64,000 nt of DNA from Lysinibacillus agricola (GTDB lineage: Bacteria > Bacillota > Bacilli > Bacillales_A > Planococcaceae), in the NCBI RefSeq assembly GCF_016638705.1, contig NZ_CP067341.1, forward strand, positions 499,501-563,500, in the 5' to 3' direction. Shown piece by piece: positions 26,228-35,595 of this stretch. The position numbers and the translations under genes are program-made. The notes below the pieces were generated by a model, which had not been told where the DNA came from, searched no databases, and was given only the letters and a program-made list of their open reading frames with translations. The first letter of the stretch is position 1. Each line of letters begins with the position of its first letter.

Positions 26228-27640
26228 TTATTTATCGTCTCCTTTTGGAACAGCTCCATGATTAATAATGGAAGATAATAATTGAATTCCACTTTCGATT
26301 TGTTGTTCTGATAATGCTCCGAATCCTAACATAATGATTGATTCTGGCTTTTGAAAAGACCAGTGGGCATTTGGGGAATAAATTTGAACACCTAATTTTT
26401 CAGCTTGAACAATTAAGTCCTCTGCTTTTATATGTTTTAAATAAAGTAATACATGCAGACCAGCTTTTTCTCCTATTACTTCAACCAAAGGACTTAAGTG
26501 ATTTTCAATTGCTTTTAATAGTACTTTATGCTTCTTTTGGTATGTTGTTTTCATACGACGTAAATGCTTTTCAAAATAACCTTCCTCCATAAAGTGAGCA
26601 AGTGCATCTTGAATAATCAGTGAAGCCCCTTGACTAAATGAGGTAAGATGTTGAATACCGTGTTTTACTAAATCTTCAGGTAGAATAACATAGCTACATC
26701 TTATGGAAGGTGAAAAACTTTTTGAAAATGTGCCACAGTAAATCACTCGATTCTCTTTATCTAATGATTTCAACGGAGGTATAGGTTTTCCAATATGACG
26801 AAATTCACTATCATAATCATCTTCTATAATGTAACTCTTATTTTTCTTTGCCCACCCTAACAGTTCTAGTCTTTTTTTTATAGGTAAAACCATGCCCATC
26901 GGAAATTGATGAGAAGCAGTAATGTAAACAGCTTTTGCTAAAGTCTGTTTTAAATGCAAAACAGATATACCATCTTTATTTAATGGAATGTCACAAATTT
27001 TGCATTGACTCTGAGTGAATGCTGCTCTCGCTTCTTCATACCCTGGATTTTCGATAGCAACCATAGTTGATGTTAAATCTAATAAGCGCGTAATGAATTG
27101 TATACTTTGTTGAGTACCTCCAAAAATAAAAACCTGATCACTCGTACAATTAATTCCTCTAGAATTACGGACATAAAGTGATATTTGTTTTCTTAAATGT
27201 AACTCGCCTTGTTTTTCTCCATAGCTAGTCATATTATGAATATTTTCTAAAGCTCTATTCATACACTTTCTCCAAGCCCGAAGAGGGAATTTGGAGGGAT
27301 CTAATGAACTATAAAAGAAATCGATTGAAATGCTAGGTGACTCGACTTCTTTGACATTCTTGATGGAGGGGCTAGGGTCTGATATAAATTTAAAATTTTC
27401 GAAAGGTAGAATGAAAACGCCACTTCTTGGTTTACTTTCTACATATCCTTCAGCAAGCAACTGCTGGTAGACAGAGTGTACAACCTGTTTGCTTACATTT
27501 AATTCGTGAGCAAGAAATCGAATGGAAGGTAATTTTTCACCAGCTTTTAAGTTACCTAATTGTATTTCATTTTTTATAAAATTATATAATTGTACATAAA
27601 AAGGCTCATGGTTCGTACTTCGATCAAAATAAAAAAACAT
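26228..27640 (-). CDS. MocR/PdxR-type regulator (GntR HTH plus aminotransferase domain)
   Basis: 470 residues. GntR-type winged helix at 10-80 (LPSIRFLAHELNVSKQVVHS, YVESKPRSGVFI) fused to a fold-type I aminotransferase domain. PLP contacts visible are the D-x-D region IIEDDYDSEF (274-280) and the Schiff-base Lys307 (GTFSKSFSPS). These proteins use PLP or an amino-compound aldimine as ligand and control vitamin B6, GABA or taurine genes. It is divergent from the amidotransferase/esterase pair across 132 bp, which are its likely targets; no pdxST is present, so the PdxR label is not justified. Confidence 0.88.
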   Translation of the reverse strand: MFFYFDRSTNHEPFYVQLYNFIKNEIQLGNLKAGEKLPSIRFLAHELNVSKQVVHSVYQQLLAEGYVESKPRSGVFILPFENFKFISDPSPSIKNVKEVESPSISIDFFYSSLDPSKFPLRAWRKCMNRALENIHNMTSYGEKQGELHLRKQISLYVRNSRGINCTSDQVFIFGGTQQSIQFITRLLDLTSTMVAIENPGYEEARAAFTQSQCKICDIPLNKDGISVLHLKQTLAKAVYITASHQFPMGMVLPIKKRLELLGWAKKNKSYIIEDDYDSEFRHIGKPIPPLKSLDKENRVIYCGTFSKSFSPSIRCSYVILPEDLVKHGIQHLTSFSQGASLIIQDALAHFMEEGYFEKHLRRMKTTYQKKHKVLLKAIENHLSPLVEVIGEKAGLHVLLYLKHIKAEDLIVQAEKLGVQIYSPNAHWSFQKPESIIMLGFGALSEQQIESGIQLLSSIINHGAVPKGDDK

Positions 27641-27772
27641 AAATAGTCTCCTTAAACTGTCCTATAAAAAAAGTGATTAACTGTCTCTTTTCGAAATGAC
27701 AGATTTATTTTATTCTATCATTATTCGAATTACAAAAGACTAATTTATAAGGATTTAAGGAGAAGATAAAAT

Positions 27773-28429
27773 TTGTCGACATATATTTTACAACATGTGC
27801 CATTTGAAACTCCTGGCATTATAGAAGCAATCGAATCATATACGCTGATTAAGATGTATGAAGATGCACAATTACCTTCAATAGAAGAAGTTAGTATGTT
27901 AATTATCTTAGGGGGCCCTATGAGTGTAAATGATTCAATCCCTTGGTTAGAATCGGAAAAAATATTTATAAAAGAAATAATCGATGCGAATAAACCAATT
28001 TTAGGAATCTGTTTAGGGGCACAACTCATTGCAGAAATTTTAGGTGCAGAGGTTTATAAAAATCCGAAAGGTAAAGAAGTTGGTTTTTATCCGGTACAAA
28101 AAGTTACTAACGAATTCGATTTTTTACCTAGTGCACTTAAAGTTTTACATTGGCATGGAGATACATTCGAACTTCCTAAAGAAAGTAAGAGGCTGTATTC
28201 AACTGATGCTTGTTCAAATCAAGCCTTTATCTATAATTCAAATGTAATTGGTTTACAATTTCACTTGGAAATGACTAGAAATACGTTGGTGCAATTAGTG
28301 GAGGAAGATAAAAATTATATAGAAGGTAGTATTTATGAACAAACGGCTGAAACGATTTTAAATACTTCTATTTCATCTGAAAATAAAAAAGTATTAGCAG
28401 AGATTTTAGCGTATTTAAAAAGTAACTAA
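27773..28429 (+). CDS. Class I glutamine amidotransferase-like protein
   Basis: 218 residues from TTG 27773, placed after AAGGAGAAG. Triad-type features: nucleophile Cys80 (ILGICLGAQLIAEILG), His164 and Glu166 (GLQFHLEMT). It resembles the GMP-synthase-like stand-alone amidotransferases that remove glutamine amide or gamma-glutamyl groups. Its acceptor is unknown. It precedes the esterase gene by 17 bases and is divergent from the MocR regulator, which suggests a small amine or amide catabolic unit. Confidence 0.82.
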   Translation: MSTYILQHVPFETPGIIEAIESYTLIKMYEDAQLPSIEEVSMLIILGGPMSVNDSIPWLESEKIFIKEIIDANKPILGICLGAQLIAEILGAEVYKNPKGKEVGFYPVQKVTNEFDFLPSALKVLHWHGDTFELPKESKRLYSTDACSNQAFIYNSNVIGLQFHLEMTRNTLVQLVEEDKNYIEGSIYEQTAETILNTSISSENKKVLAEILAYLKSN

Positions 28430-28446
28430 AAAGGGAAGAAGTATTT

Positions 28447-29373
28447 ATGGATCAAAGAGTACATCCAGATTTAAAAGAAACATTTTCATCTTTAGAAGAA
28501 ATTACACTAACAGTCGAGAATATAAAAGATATCCGAAGAAAAAGTAAAGAGATGATAGTACCCTATCAAAATAATAACCTAATTTTAGAAGAAAAATGGA
28601 TAAATGATAGTGAAAAGTTAAGGGTTAAAATTTATCGTCCAAAACATCATAAGGATACATTGCCTGGTGTTTTATATATACATGGCGGTGGGTATATTTT
28701 TGGATCAGTTGAAGGTAACGATGCAAAATGTGGGGAGATTGTAGAGAAGGTAAATTGTGTCGTTATTTCAGTAGATTACCGGTTAGCTCCTGAACACCCA
28801 TATCCTGCTGCGATTGAAGATTGCTATGTTGCATTGCAATGGTTTGCTGAAAATGCTCAACAATACAATGTTGATCCTGATAATATAGCTGTTCTAGGAG
28901 GTAGTACTGGAGGTGGTTTAACAGCAGCACTTTCTCTAATGGCAAGAGATCGAAAGGGACCCAAAATTAAATTTCAAATGCCTTTATTTCCAATGATTGA
29001 TGACAGCTGTCAATCAAAATCTTGTAAAGAGATTATCGATAAACGTGTGTGGTGTGGCGATTTTAATAGACTTGCTTGGAAGCAATATTTAAAAAATAAT
29101 ATTGGAGAGAAAACGCCTATTTATGCTGCCCCAGCTAGAGCAACAGATTATTCAAATCTGCCTCCTACTTATACATCAGTTGGAGAACTTGATCCTTTTA
29201 GAGATGAAACAGTACAATACGTTACAAATTTAATAAATGCAGGTGTACCCGTAGAATTTCATCTCTATCCGGGATGTTTCCATGAGTTTGAAGCAATTGT
29301 TCCAAATGCGGCTATAAGTAAATTGGCAACAGAAGAAACTTATCGGACATTGAAAAACGCATTATATAATTAA
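28447..29373 (+). CDS. HSL-family alpha/beta-hydrolase (esterase)
   Basis: 308 residues. Oxyanion motif HGGG at 79-82, nucleophile Ser153 in GGSTGG (usual form GDSAGG), acid Asp249 (GELDPFRDE) and His279 (PGCFHEFE), plus YRLAPEHPYPAA at 111-122. This is the hormone-sensitive-lipase class, acting on short acyl or acetyl esters; cytoplasmic, no signal peptide. Co-transcribed with the preceding amidotransferase gene, and followed by a terminator about 100 bases on. Confidence 0.9.
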   Translation: MDQRVHPDLKETFSSLEEITLTVENIKDIRRKSKEMIVPYQNNNLILEEKWINDSEKLRVKIYRPKHHKDTLPGVLYIHGGGYIFGSVEGNDAKCGEIVEKVNCVVISVDYRLAPEHPYPAAIEDCYVALQWFAENAQQYNVDPDNIAVLGGSTGGGLTAALSLMARDRKGPKIKFQMPLFPMIDDSCQSKSCKEIIDKRVWCGDFNRLAWKQYLKNNIGEKTPIYAAPARATDYSNLPPTYTSVGELDPFRDETVQYVTNLINAGVPVEFHLYPGCFHEFEAIVPNAAISKLATEETYRTLKNALYN

Positions 29374-29648
29374 TATGGGTACTTAACTTTATCTTATTTT
29401 CTCTTCAAACAAGATCTATTGTTTAGCATTTGCAACTGTATATTTTTAAATTTTATTTATTATAATTTCCATAACGCAAAAAGCATCTACTCTGAGGGAT
29501 GCTTTTTGTGTTGTTATTAGATTTTGTCGCCGTCTTTTAAGAGGAAGTCTTCAAATTCTTTACAAACAGAAGTGTTATTAAGGGATTCTGAATTTTTAGT
29601 TTTATGTTAATATATTTAGTGAACTATATTTTCTGAGGCGGTTTTTAA
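29374..29648. other. Intergenic stretch with terminator
   Basis: AT-rich spacer. The only feature seen is the hairpin listed at 29477-29508. Confidence 0.4.
29477..29508 (+). terminator. Terminator after the esterase gene
   Basis: CAAAAAGCATC pairs with GATGCTTTTTG across a 10-base loop. Symmetrical A and T runs would let it work in both directions. Confidence 0.8.
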
Positions 29649-30075
29649 TTGTCCTCTACAACAACTTTAATCGAGGATTTTCAAAGCTTTTTTAATCGTT
29701 ATCAAAAAGTATGGAATGGATGTAACGTCAAGGAAATGAATGCTTTGATTGCACCGGATATAGCAGTAGGGGTGGGGAGGACCTGGGACTAGTATTTCCG
29801 ATTGGGGATACGAGGGGACTTGTAATGGTTGGGTAGAAGCATATAAACATTATGAAGGCCATAATCCAAAATGGCACTTTAAAGAATTGCATATTACACC
29901 TGCATCTGAAAATGAAGTTATTGCAACGTTTTGGGTAACCTTTGAAATGGATGGGGAATTTATAGATGTAGTAAAACTATTTGTTCAGAGATTTAGGAAA
30001 GAACAAAATGATGAATGGAAATTAATAAGGGAGTATTGTGAACACCTAAGTTCCGAATTTTTTATCTCCAACTAA
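29649..30075 (+). pseudogene. SnoaL/NTF2-like protein, frameshifted
   Basis: TTG 29649 follows GAGGCGG and starts a frame with FQSFFNRYQKVWNGCNVKEM then NALIAPDIAVGVG, which stops at about 29790. In another frame the protein continues ISDWGYEGTCNGWVEAYKHY, EGHNPKWHFKELHI and VIATFWVTFEMDG to the stop at 30075. About 140 residues in total, the size and strand pattern of SnoaL-like ketosteroid-isomerase-fold proteins. The shift occurs in the G-rich tract near 29770-29800. Substrate unknown. Confidence 0.65.
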
Positions 30076-30381
30076 TTTCATTCTTTATGGATTTTAATAA
30101 GTTTAATTTAACCACTCGTATTTGGGTGGTTTTTATTTTGCCTTGAGAAGCGGGGCAGGGGGATTCTGTCTTTTTCCATCTTGGCTCACCACTTAAAGCA
30201 TCCAGTCGGAACGGAAATCAACCCCACGTTATGGTGATGAGCCTTCATCTTGATGTATTTCCATCTTTCGGTCCTAACATTTTCATTTAGTCTGTTTGTT
30301 GAAAGTGGAGTGTATATTCTTGATTATTAATTGCTAAAAAAATATAATTTCTAAATAGAAACTATATTCGGGGTGAAATTA
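30076..30381. other. Intergenic stretch with dispersed repeat B
   Basis: Holds a weak hairpin right after the SnoaL-like gene (about 30108-30135, ACCACTCG.TTTGGGTGGT, T-rich after) and dispersed repeat B at 30202-30233. No gene seen. Confidence 0.5.
30202..30233. repeat. Dispersed repeat B, copy 1
   Basis: 32 bases beginning CCAGTCGGAACGGAAATCAA and ending CACGTTATG recur at 44722-44753 with two substitutions. Both copies are intergenic. Confidence 0.7.
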
Positions 30382-30813
30382 ATGGAAAATATAAAAAATG
30401 CTCTGATTAATTTGCAGTGTGAACTGGTTGCAGAGAGAAATAAAGTGAATCTGCAAAATATTAGTTGGATACAATATGATATCTTGCATCTGTTGTCAGA
30501 AGAGGAAAGATTATTACCTTCGCAAATAAGTACTATTCTTGGGATAAGTAGAACGAAATTGTCTAAATCTCTGAAAGACCTAAAACGTTTAGGCTATCTG
30601 GAACAAAAACCAAATGTCCAAGATGGAAGAGAGTTAATCACTATGCTGACTGTTGATGGAAAAGCGATCCTAACAAACATAGAAGTTGGCCATGAGGAAC
30701 TTTACAAAATTGCAAGCAGCGTATTCTCAGAGGAAGAGCTAGCGTTGTTTTCTGAGCTATCAATGAAATTTTCCAAGGCTCTTAAAGACGAAAGGTTGAA
30801 GGAGCATGAATAA
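30382..30813 (+). CDS. MarR-family regulator
   Basis: 143 residues from ATG 30382 (after GGGGTGA). MarR winged helix: LPSQISTILGISRTKLSKSL recognition region and RLGYLEQKPNVQDGRE wing. It overlaps the start of the UvrA-like gene by 8 bases (30806-30813), so the two are translationally coupled. The regulator probably responds to the compound that the ATPase protects against. Confidence 0.85.
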   Translation: MENIKNALINLQCELVAERNKVNLQNISWIQYDILHLLSEEERLLPSQISTILGISRTKLSKSLKDLKRLGYLEQKPNVQDGRELITMLTVDGKAILTNIEVGHEELYKIASSVFSEEELALFSELSMKFSKALKDERLKEHE

Positions 30814-33052
30814 TTTTATTTCAATCAAAGGGGCAAAGACAAACAACCTAAAAAATATTTCAATCGATATTCCAAAGCATAAAATCACTGTTGTCACTGG
30901 TGTATCTGGATCAGGGAAATCGTCTTTGGTTTTCGATACTTTAGCAGCTGAATCTCAAAGACTATTAAACGAGACCTATTCCAGTTATATTCAACAATTA
31001 CTGCCGCATTTTGATAAACCTGTCGTTGATAAGATAGAAAATCTGCCAGTCTCAATAGTTATTGATCAAAAAAAAATCAGAGGAAATGCTCGCTCGACTG
31101 TTGGTACATTCACAGACATTTATACAAGTCTGCGATTGCTGTTTTCTAGAATGGCTACCCCGTTTATAGGTTATTCTATGGCGTATTCGTTCAATAATCC
31201 GGATGGAATGTGTCCGGTTTGCAAAGGTATTGGGGAGACGCAGCAGATCAACGTTAACAAATTAATTGATGCTGACAAATCACTTAATGAAGGAGCCATC
31301 CGTTTCCCTACATTTCAGCCTGGAGGTTGGCGGCTCACTCGCTATACGGAGACAGGAAATTTTGATAATGATAAAAAAATCTCTCAATATACAGAAGAAG
31401 AATTGAAAATCCTACTTTACGATGAAGGAAGTGCCCCGAAAAATCCAACTGAGCGTTGGCCTAAGACTTCTACATATATCGGAGTGCTTCCTCGGATTCA
31501 AAAAAGTTTTGTAGAAAAGGAAGATCTCAAATATCAATCTGATTTAGATAGAATTCTTGAAATTCATACCTGTCCGGATTGTTTGGGGACTAGAGTAAAT
31601 AAAACAGTACGTTCAGCTAAAATAAGAGGTAAATCTATTGTAGATTGTGTGGATATGTCTATTGCTGACTTATTGTTGTTCGTCCAATCCATTGATAGTC
31701 CGTCTGTTTCACTTATTATTGAAGATTTAATCCGAAAACTTGAAAGTCTACAGATAGTTGGGCTAAATTATCTCACCCTTAATCGAAATACCACAACTCT
31801 TTCAGGCGGGGAATCTCAAAGAATAAAAATGACGAAGCATTTGAATAGTTCATTGTCAGATGTTTTGTATATTTTTGATGAACCAAGTATTGGACTTCAT
31901 CCAGAAAACATCGTTGGCATCAATCGAATTTTTCATGGGTTGAAGAAAAAAGGGAATACAGTCGTTTTAGTCGATCATGATCCCGATATCATTAAAACTG
32001 CTGATCATAACATCAACATTGGTGAGTATGCGGGAGAAAATGGAGGAAGAGTAACGTTTGAAGGGAACTATTCTGATTTGCTGATTTCTGATACGCTCAC
32101 TGGTAAAGCTTTATCAAACAAACATACGGTCAACACAGACAAAATTGCTTTTCAATCATTTTATACACTTAATCATGTCAACCTTCATAATGTTCAGGAT
32201 GTAACAGTCAAAATACCAAAACAGGCTTTAACTGTTGTGACAGGTGTTGCTGGCTCTGGAAAAAGTACATTGATACGTTATCTATTCACTGAGAAGTATC
32301 CTAACACTAGAGTACTGGATCAAAGCCCTATACATGGGAGCAATCGGTCCAATTTACTAACTTATCTCAATGTGTTCGATAAAATAAGGGAGCTGTTTGC
32401 TCGTGCTTCTCATAAAAGTGCGTCTTTATTTAGCTTCAATGGAAAAGGTGCTTGTCCAGTTTGTAAAGGGAAAGGCCATGTAACACTCGACTTGGCCTAT
32501 ATGGGAGACGTTGAACAAGTTTGTGAGAAATGCCATGGAAAAAGATATAACGACGAAGCGCTTTCCGTTAAGTGGAGGGGATTAAGCATCCACGATGTAC
32601 TTCAGCTGACGCCTATAGAGGCCAAAGAATTTTTTAGTGATCACACTATTCAAAGAATTATGTCCAATTTAATCATGTCCAATTTAAGTTATGTACGCTT
32701 AGGTCAAAGTTTAGATACTTTTTCAGGTGGTGAGCTTCAAAGGGTAAAAATTGCAAAAATATTGGGTGATTCAAGTAATGACCTTATTGTTTTGGACGAG
32801 CCAAGTACAGGATTGCATGAAGCTGACATTGATAATTTATTAGTGTTATTTAAAAGACTTTTATGTGAGAAGAAAACATTAATTGTGTTGGAACATAATT
32901 TATCAATTATAAGTCAAGCACAATGGATCGTTGATATGGGGGTAGAGGGTGGAAGCTTAGGAGGAAATGTTCTCTTTGAAGGTTATCCTATCGATTTATT
33001 GGAAATAGAAAACTCATATACAGCAAAACACTTACAGCGCTATGTGAAATAG
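30806..33052 (+). CDS. UvrA-like ABC ATPase (short UvrA2/DrrC type)
   Basis: 748 residues against about 950 for housekeeping UvrA. Two ABC ATPase halves: Walker A GVSGSGKSS (32-40) and GVAGSGKST (about 485-493); signatures LSGGESQRIKM and FSGGELQRVKI; Walker B YIFDEPSIGLHP and IVLDEPSTGLHE. Zinc modules CPVCKGIG/CPDC and CPVCKGKG/CEKCHG are kept, while the UvrB-interacting insert appears reduced. Proteins of this type do not replace UvrA in standard excision repair; some, such as DrrC, protect antibiotic producers from DNA-binding drugs. The coupled MarR gene supports an inducible drug- or damage-protection role. Confidence 0.87.
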   Translation: MNNFISIKGAKTNNLKNISIDIPKHKITVVTGVSGSGKSSLVFDTLAAESQRLLNETYSSYIQQLLPHFDKPVVDKIENLPVSIVIDQKKIRGNARSTVGTFTDIYTSLRLLFSRMATPFIGYSMAYSFNNPDGMCPVCKGIGETQQINVNKLIDADKSLNEGAIRFPTFQPGGWRLTRYTETGNFDNDKKISQYTEEELKILLYDEGSAPKNPTERWPKTSTYIGVLPRIQKSFVEKEDLKYQSDLDRILEIHTCPDCLGTRVNKTVRSAKIRGKSIVDCVDMSIADLLLFVQSIDSPSVSLIIEDLIRKLESLQIVGLNYLTLNRNTTTLSGGESQRIKMTKHLNSSLSDVLYIFDEPSIGLHPENIVGINRIFHGLKKKGNTVVLVDHDPDIIKTADHNINIGEYAGENGGRVTFEGNYSDLLISDTLTGKALSNKHTVNTDKIAFQSFYTLNHVNLHNVQDVTVKIPKQALTVVTGVAGSGKSTLIRYLFTEKYPNTRVLDQSPIHGSNRSNLLTYLNVFDKIRELFARASHKSASLFSFNGKGACPVCKGKGHVTLDLAYMGDVEQVCEKCHGKRYNDEALSVKWRGLSIHDVLQLTPIEAKEFFSDHTIQRIMSNLIMSNLSYVRLGQSLDTFSGGELQRVKIAKILGDSSNDLIVLDEPSTGLHEADIDNLLVLFKRLLCEKKTLIVLEHNLSIISQAQWIVDMGVEGGSLGGNVLFEGYPIDLLEIENSYTAKHLQRYVK

Positions 33053-33361
33053 ACAAAACAGCAGACAGACCATTGCTGTTTACATGAAAAATTGCGAATT
33101 TAACACTACATTTCGAGCAGGTTTCAACCTTCAAATTTGATACACCTATCGATGGTAAAAAGCAGGCCACATCATATGATTTGATTTCTTTTTAAAATTT
33201 GAAATTAGAAAAAGAAGGAGCATATTTTAAATTCGCTTTCACGATTCACTCTGTACTACACAATCAACCGCCGATGTCCGATTTGATTGCTCACCAAGAA
33301 CTATCACAAAATACAAAAAGCCCTTAAAGAAATTGCTCACTTTAAGGGCTTTCTATGTTAA
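33053..33361. other. Intergenic stretch with possible gene remnant
   Basis: At 33130-33310 one frame reads FDTPIDGKKQATSYDLISF and, after a stop, AYFKFAFTIHSVLHNQPPMS then DLIAHQ. This looks like the end of a decayed gene, but I cannot name the family. A bidirectional terminator follows. Confidence 0.35.
33317..33352 (-). terminator. Bidirectional terminator
   Basis: AAAGCCCTTAAAG pairs with CTTTAAGGGCTTT across a 10-base loop, A-rich before and T-rich after. It ends the alcohol dehydrogenase transcript and anything from the left. Confidence 0.85.
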
Positions 33362-34405
33362 TTATTCGAAATCAATAATAATTTTTAATGCATTTTCTTT
33401 CGCTGCATTACCGAATGTTTCGTATGCCTCAATCATATTGTCAAATTTATAACGATGTGTTACTAGTGCCTCAGGTTTAATCTTACCAGTTTCTAATGTT
33501 TTTAATAACATTGGCGTAGTATTTGTTGATACTAAGCCAGTTGTAATTGTGACATTACGAATCCATAAATCTTGTAATTGAAGATCAACTGGTTTACCAT
33601 GTACACCCACGTTCGCTAAGCGACCTCCTGGTGATAAGATACGTTGACAAAGGTCGAATGTTGCAGGGAAACCTACAGCTTCGATTGCTACGTCTACGCC
33701 ACGACCATCCGTAAGTTCAAAAATTTTATCCATTGCTGCTTGTGCATCACGTGAGTTGACTGTGTGGGTTGCACCGAATTTCTTTGACTCCTCTAAACGG
33801 TTATCGTCTAGATCTATCATGATGATTTTTGAAGGAGAATAGAATTGCGCAGTTAATAATGAGGACATCCCGATTGGGCCTGCGCCTACGATAGCTACTA
33901 CATCACCAGGTGATACTTGACCATTTAATACCCCGATTTCGAAACCAGTTGGTAAAATATCAGAAATCATTACAGCTGCATCATCAGAAATCCCTTGAGG
34001 AATGTGGTATAAAGAGTTATCTGCATGTGGAACGTGAACGTATTCTGCTTGTGTACCATTGATTAAGTGACCTAAAATCCAGCCACCATCTTCACAGTGT
34101 GCATATAAAGATTGTTTACAATAGTGACATTTACCACATGAAGTAACACATGAAATGATTACTTTATCGCCTACTTTGAAGTTTGATACGCCTGCGCCTA
34201 CCTCTTCTACAATACCGATACCTTCGTGACCTAAAATTGTACCTTCTTTAACGGCTGGCACGTCGCCTCCCAAGATGTGTAAGTCCGTACCACAAATTGT
34301 TGTTTTTACTAGACGCACAACTGCGTCACCATCTTTAATTACACGTGGTTTTTCAACTTCACGTAATTCTTTTTTACCTGGGCCTGCATATACTAGTGCT
34401 TTCAT
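33362..34405 (-). CDS. Zinc-dependent alcohol dehydrogenase
   Basis: 347 residues, medium-chain dehydrogenase. Catalytic zinc ligands Cys38 (TTICGTDLH) and GHEG glutamate/histidine; structural zinc cysteines in CGKCHYCKQSLYAHC; NAD-binding GAGPIGMSSLL followed by an acidic residue (MIDLDDNR), which indicates NAD rather than NADP. Oxidises a primary or secondary alcohol or reduces the aldehyde; substrate not predictable. Single-gene unit with its own terminator. Confidence 0.92.
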   Translation of the reverse strand: MKALVYAGPGKKELREVEKPRVIKDGDAVVRLVKTTICGTDLHILGGDVPAVKEGTILGHEGIGIVEEVGAGVSNFKVGDKVIISCVTSCGKCHYCKQSLYAHCEDGGWILGHLINGTQAEYVHVPHADNSLYHIPQGISDDAAVMISDILPTGFEIGVLNGQVSPGDVVAIVGAGPIGMSSLLTAQFYSPSKIIMIDLDDNRLEESKKFGATHTVNSRDAQAAMDKIFELTDGRGVDVAIEAVGFPATFDLCQRILSPGGRLANVGVHGKPVDLQLQDLWIRNVTITTGLVSTNTTPMLLKTLETGKIKPEALVTHRYKFDNMIEAYETFGNAAKENALKIIIDFE

Positions 34406-34544
34406 TTAAAATAGCTCCCCACTAAATAGATTTGGATGTAATTAGTTTATAAAATCCTAATACACAGTAAATATAAATAATTTTTCACAAAACGTCAACA
34501 AATTAGACACAAAAAAGTTAAAATTTATAACTTTGATAAAAATC

Positions 34545-34576
34545 AAAGGTGAATAGCACGTTTGCTATTCACCTTT
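34545..34576 (-). terminator. Terminator of the IS3-like element
   Basis: AAAGGTGAATAGCA pairs with TGCTATTCACCTTT across a 4-base loop, just past the transposase-like gene. Confidence 0.75.
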
Positions 34577-34588
34577 AATTATTCCTAT

Positions 34589-35323
34589 TTACTTTAATTT
34601 TAAACTACGAAGTGAGGCATGACCTCGACGCAGTCGATTTTCTGTTCCTGTTAAGAACGGCACGATTGCTTGTAAACATTCATTGTCATATAAATATTCC
34701 TTATGAATAATTCTTGGTAATGGCAGTTCTTTTTCTCTACAAGCATCTTTACAATGCTCAATAAACGCTGGCTGTAGACTTGTATAAAATACTGGTGGCA
34801 TTTCATATTGTGCATACGCTTTCTCAATCGCCTCCACAAATAAATCCTCACTTAACGATTTATCAAAGCTAAAGCCCGTTAATTTCTTTGTATGGACATC
34901 TATAATAGATGCCATATAAACCCAACCTTGATGCCATGTTGGTACATAACTAATATTGAGTACCCACTTTTTATTGGCTTCCGTCGTTTCAAAGCCATCA
35001 TTAACAATAGGCTCTTGGATTTCTTCCTCGTGTGATTCTGCTTCTGCTTCTGCTTTTGCTTTCTTTAACACACGCTGTACTTTCCGCAAGCTTCCTTGAA
35101 AGCCACGCATTTTTAAAATGTCATACAACTGTGAAGCATTGTAAAGTTGTCCTTCTTCAATAAAAATCTGTTCAATTTCTTCTAATAATTCCTCTGATGA
35201 AGATTGTGTTGGTGTTGCTCTTTTTTGCAATGCGTTGTAATATGTGCTTTTTGGTAAATCTAATAGCTCACAAAGTACTTTAACAGCATATTTTTTACTT
35301 TCTCGTTCAATATATTCAATCAC
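34589..35323 (-). CDS. IS3-type OrfB-like protein with N/S/Q in place of D/D/E
   Basis: 244 residues, uninterrupted. HTH_21-like N-terminal part (KSTYYNALQKR; LYNASQLYDILKMRGFQGSL) and an rve-like core: KKWVLNISYVPTWHQGWVYM, DVHTKKLTGFSF, PPVFYTSLQPAF, YLYDNECLQAI. Aligned with the intact IS3 protein at 22880, the catalytic positions are Asn123, Ser182 and Gln218 instead of Asp, Asp and Glu, with the same spacing (36 residues between positions two and three). A protein that lost catalysis but kept its frame and scaffold residues may be a domesticated DNA-binding protein or a regulator of related elements; alternatively it is a dead copy too young to have gathered stops. Confidence 0.75.
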   Translation of the reverse strand: MIEYIERESKKYAVKVLCELLDLPKSTYYNALQKRATPTQSSSEELLEEIEQIFIEEGQLYNASQLYDILKMRGFQGSLRKVQRVLKKAKAEAEAESHEEEIQEPIVNDGFETTEANKKWVLNISYVPTWHQGWVYMASIIDVHTKKLTGFSFDKSLSEDLFVEAIEKAYAQYEMPPVFYTSLQPAFIEHCKDACREKELPLPRIIHKEYLYDNECLQAIVPFLTGTENRLRRGHASLRSLKLK

Positions 35324-35334
35324 ATCTGTCTCAG

Positions 35335-35595
35335 CTATTTGGGTGCGAATATGGTAATAGCCTTTTTAAAAATATCGACCTCTTGTTTTAATCGCTCGTT
35401 TTCTTTTTGAACTGTTAATACTTCTGCCTTTGTCATATCGACGACACCTTCAACAGGTGAGTATAATTTTATCCATTTATAGATCGTAACTTCTGAAATA
35501 CCATATTCGCTTGATAGTTTACTTACAGCGGTGCCGAGGCGATATTGTTTAACAAGTTCTAATTTAAAATCTGATGAATATCGTTTTTTCCTCAT
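35335..35595 (-). CDS. IS3-type OrfA
   Basis: 86 residues. HTH of the transposase_8 type (YSSDFKLELVKQYRLGTAVS, SSEYGISEVTIYKWIK) followed by a short leucine-zipper segment (VQKENERLKQEVDIFKKAI). RBS AAAGGGGGC precedes ATG 35595. It overlaps the orfB frame through the slippery tract. Confidence 0.85.
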   Translation of the reverse strand: MRKKRYSSDFKLELVKQYRLGTAVSKLSSEYGISEVTIYKWIKLYSPVEGVVDMTKAEVLTVQKENERLKQEVDIFKKAITIFAPK

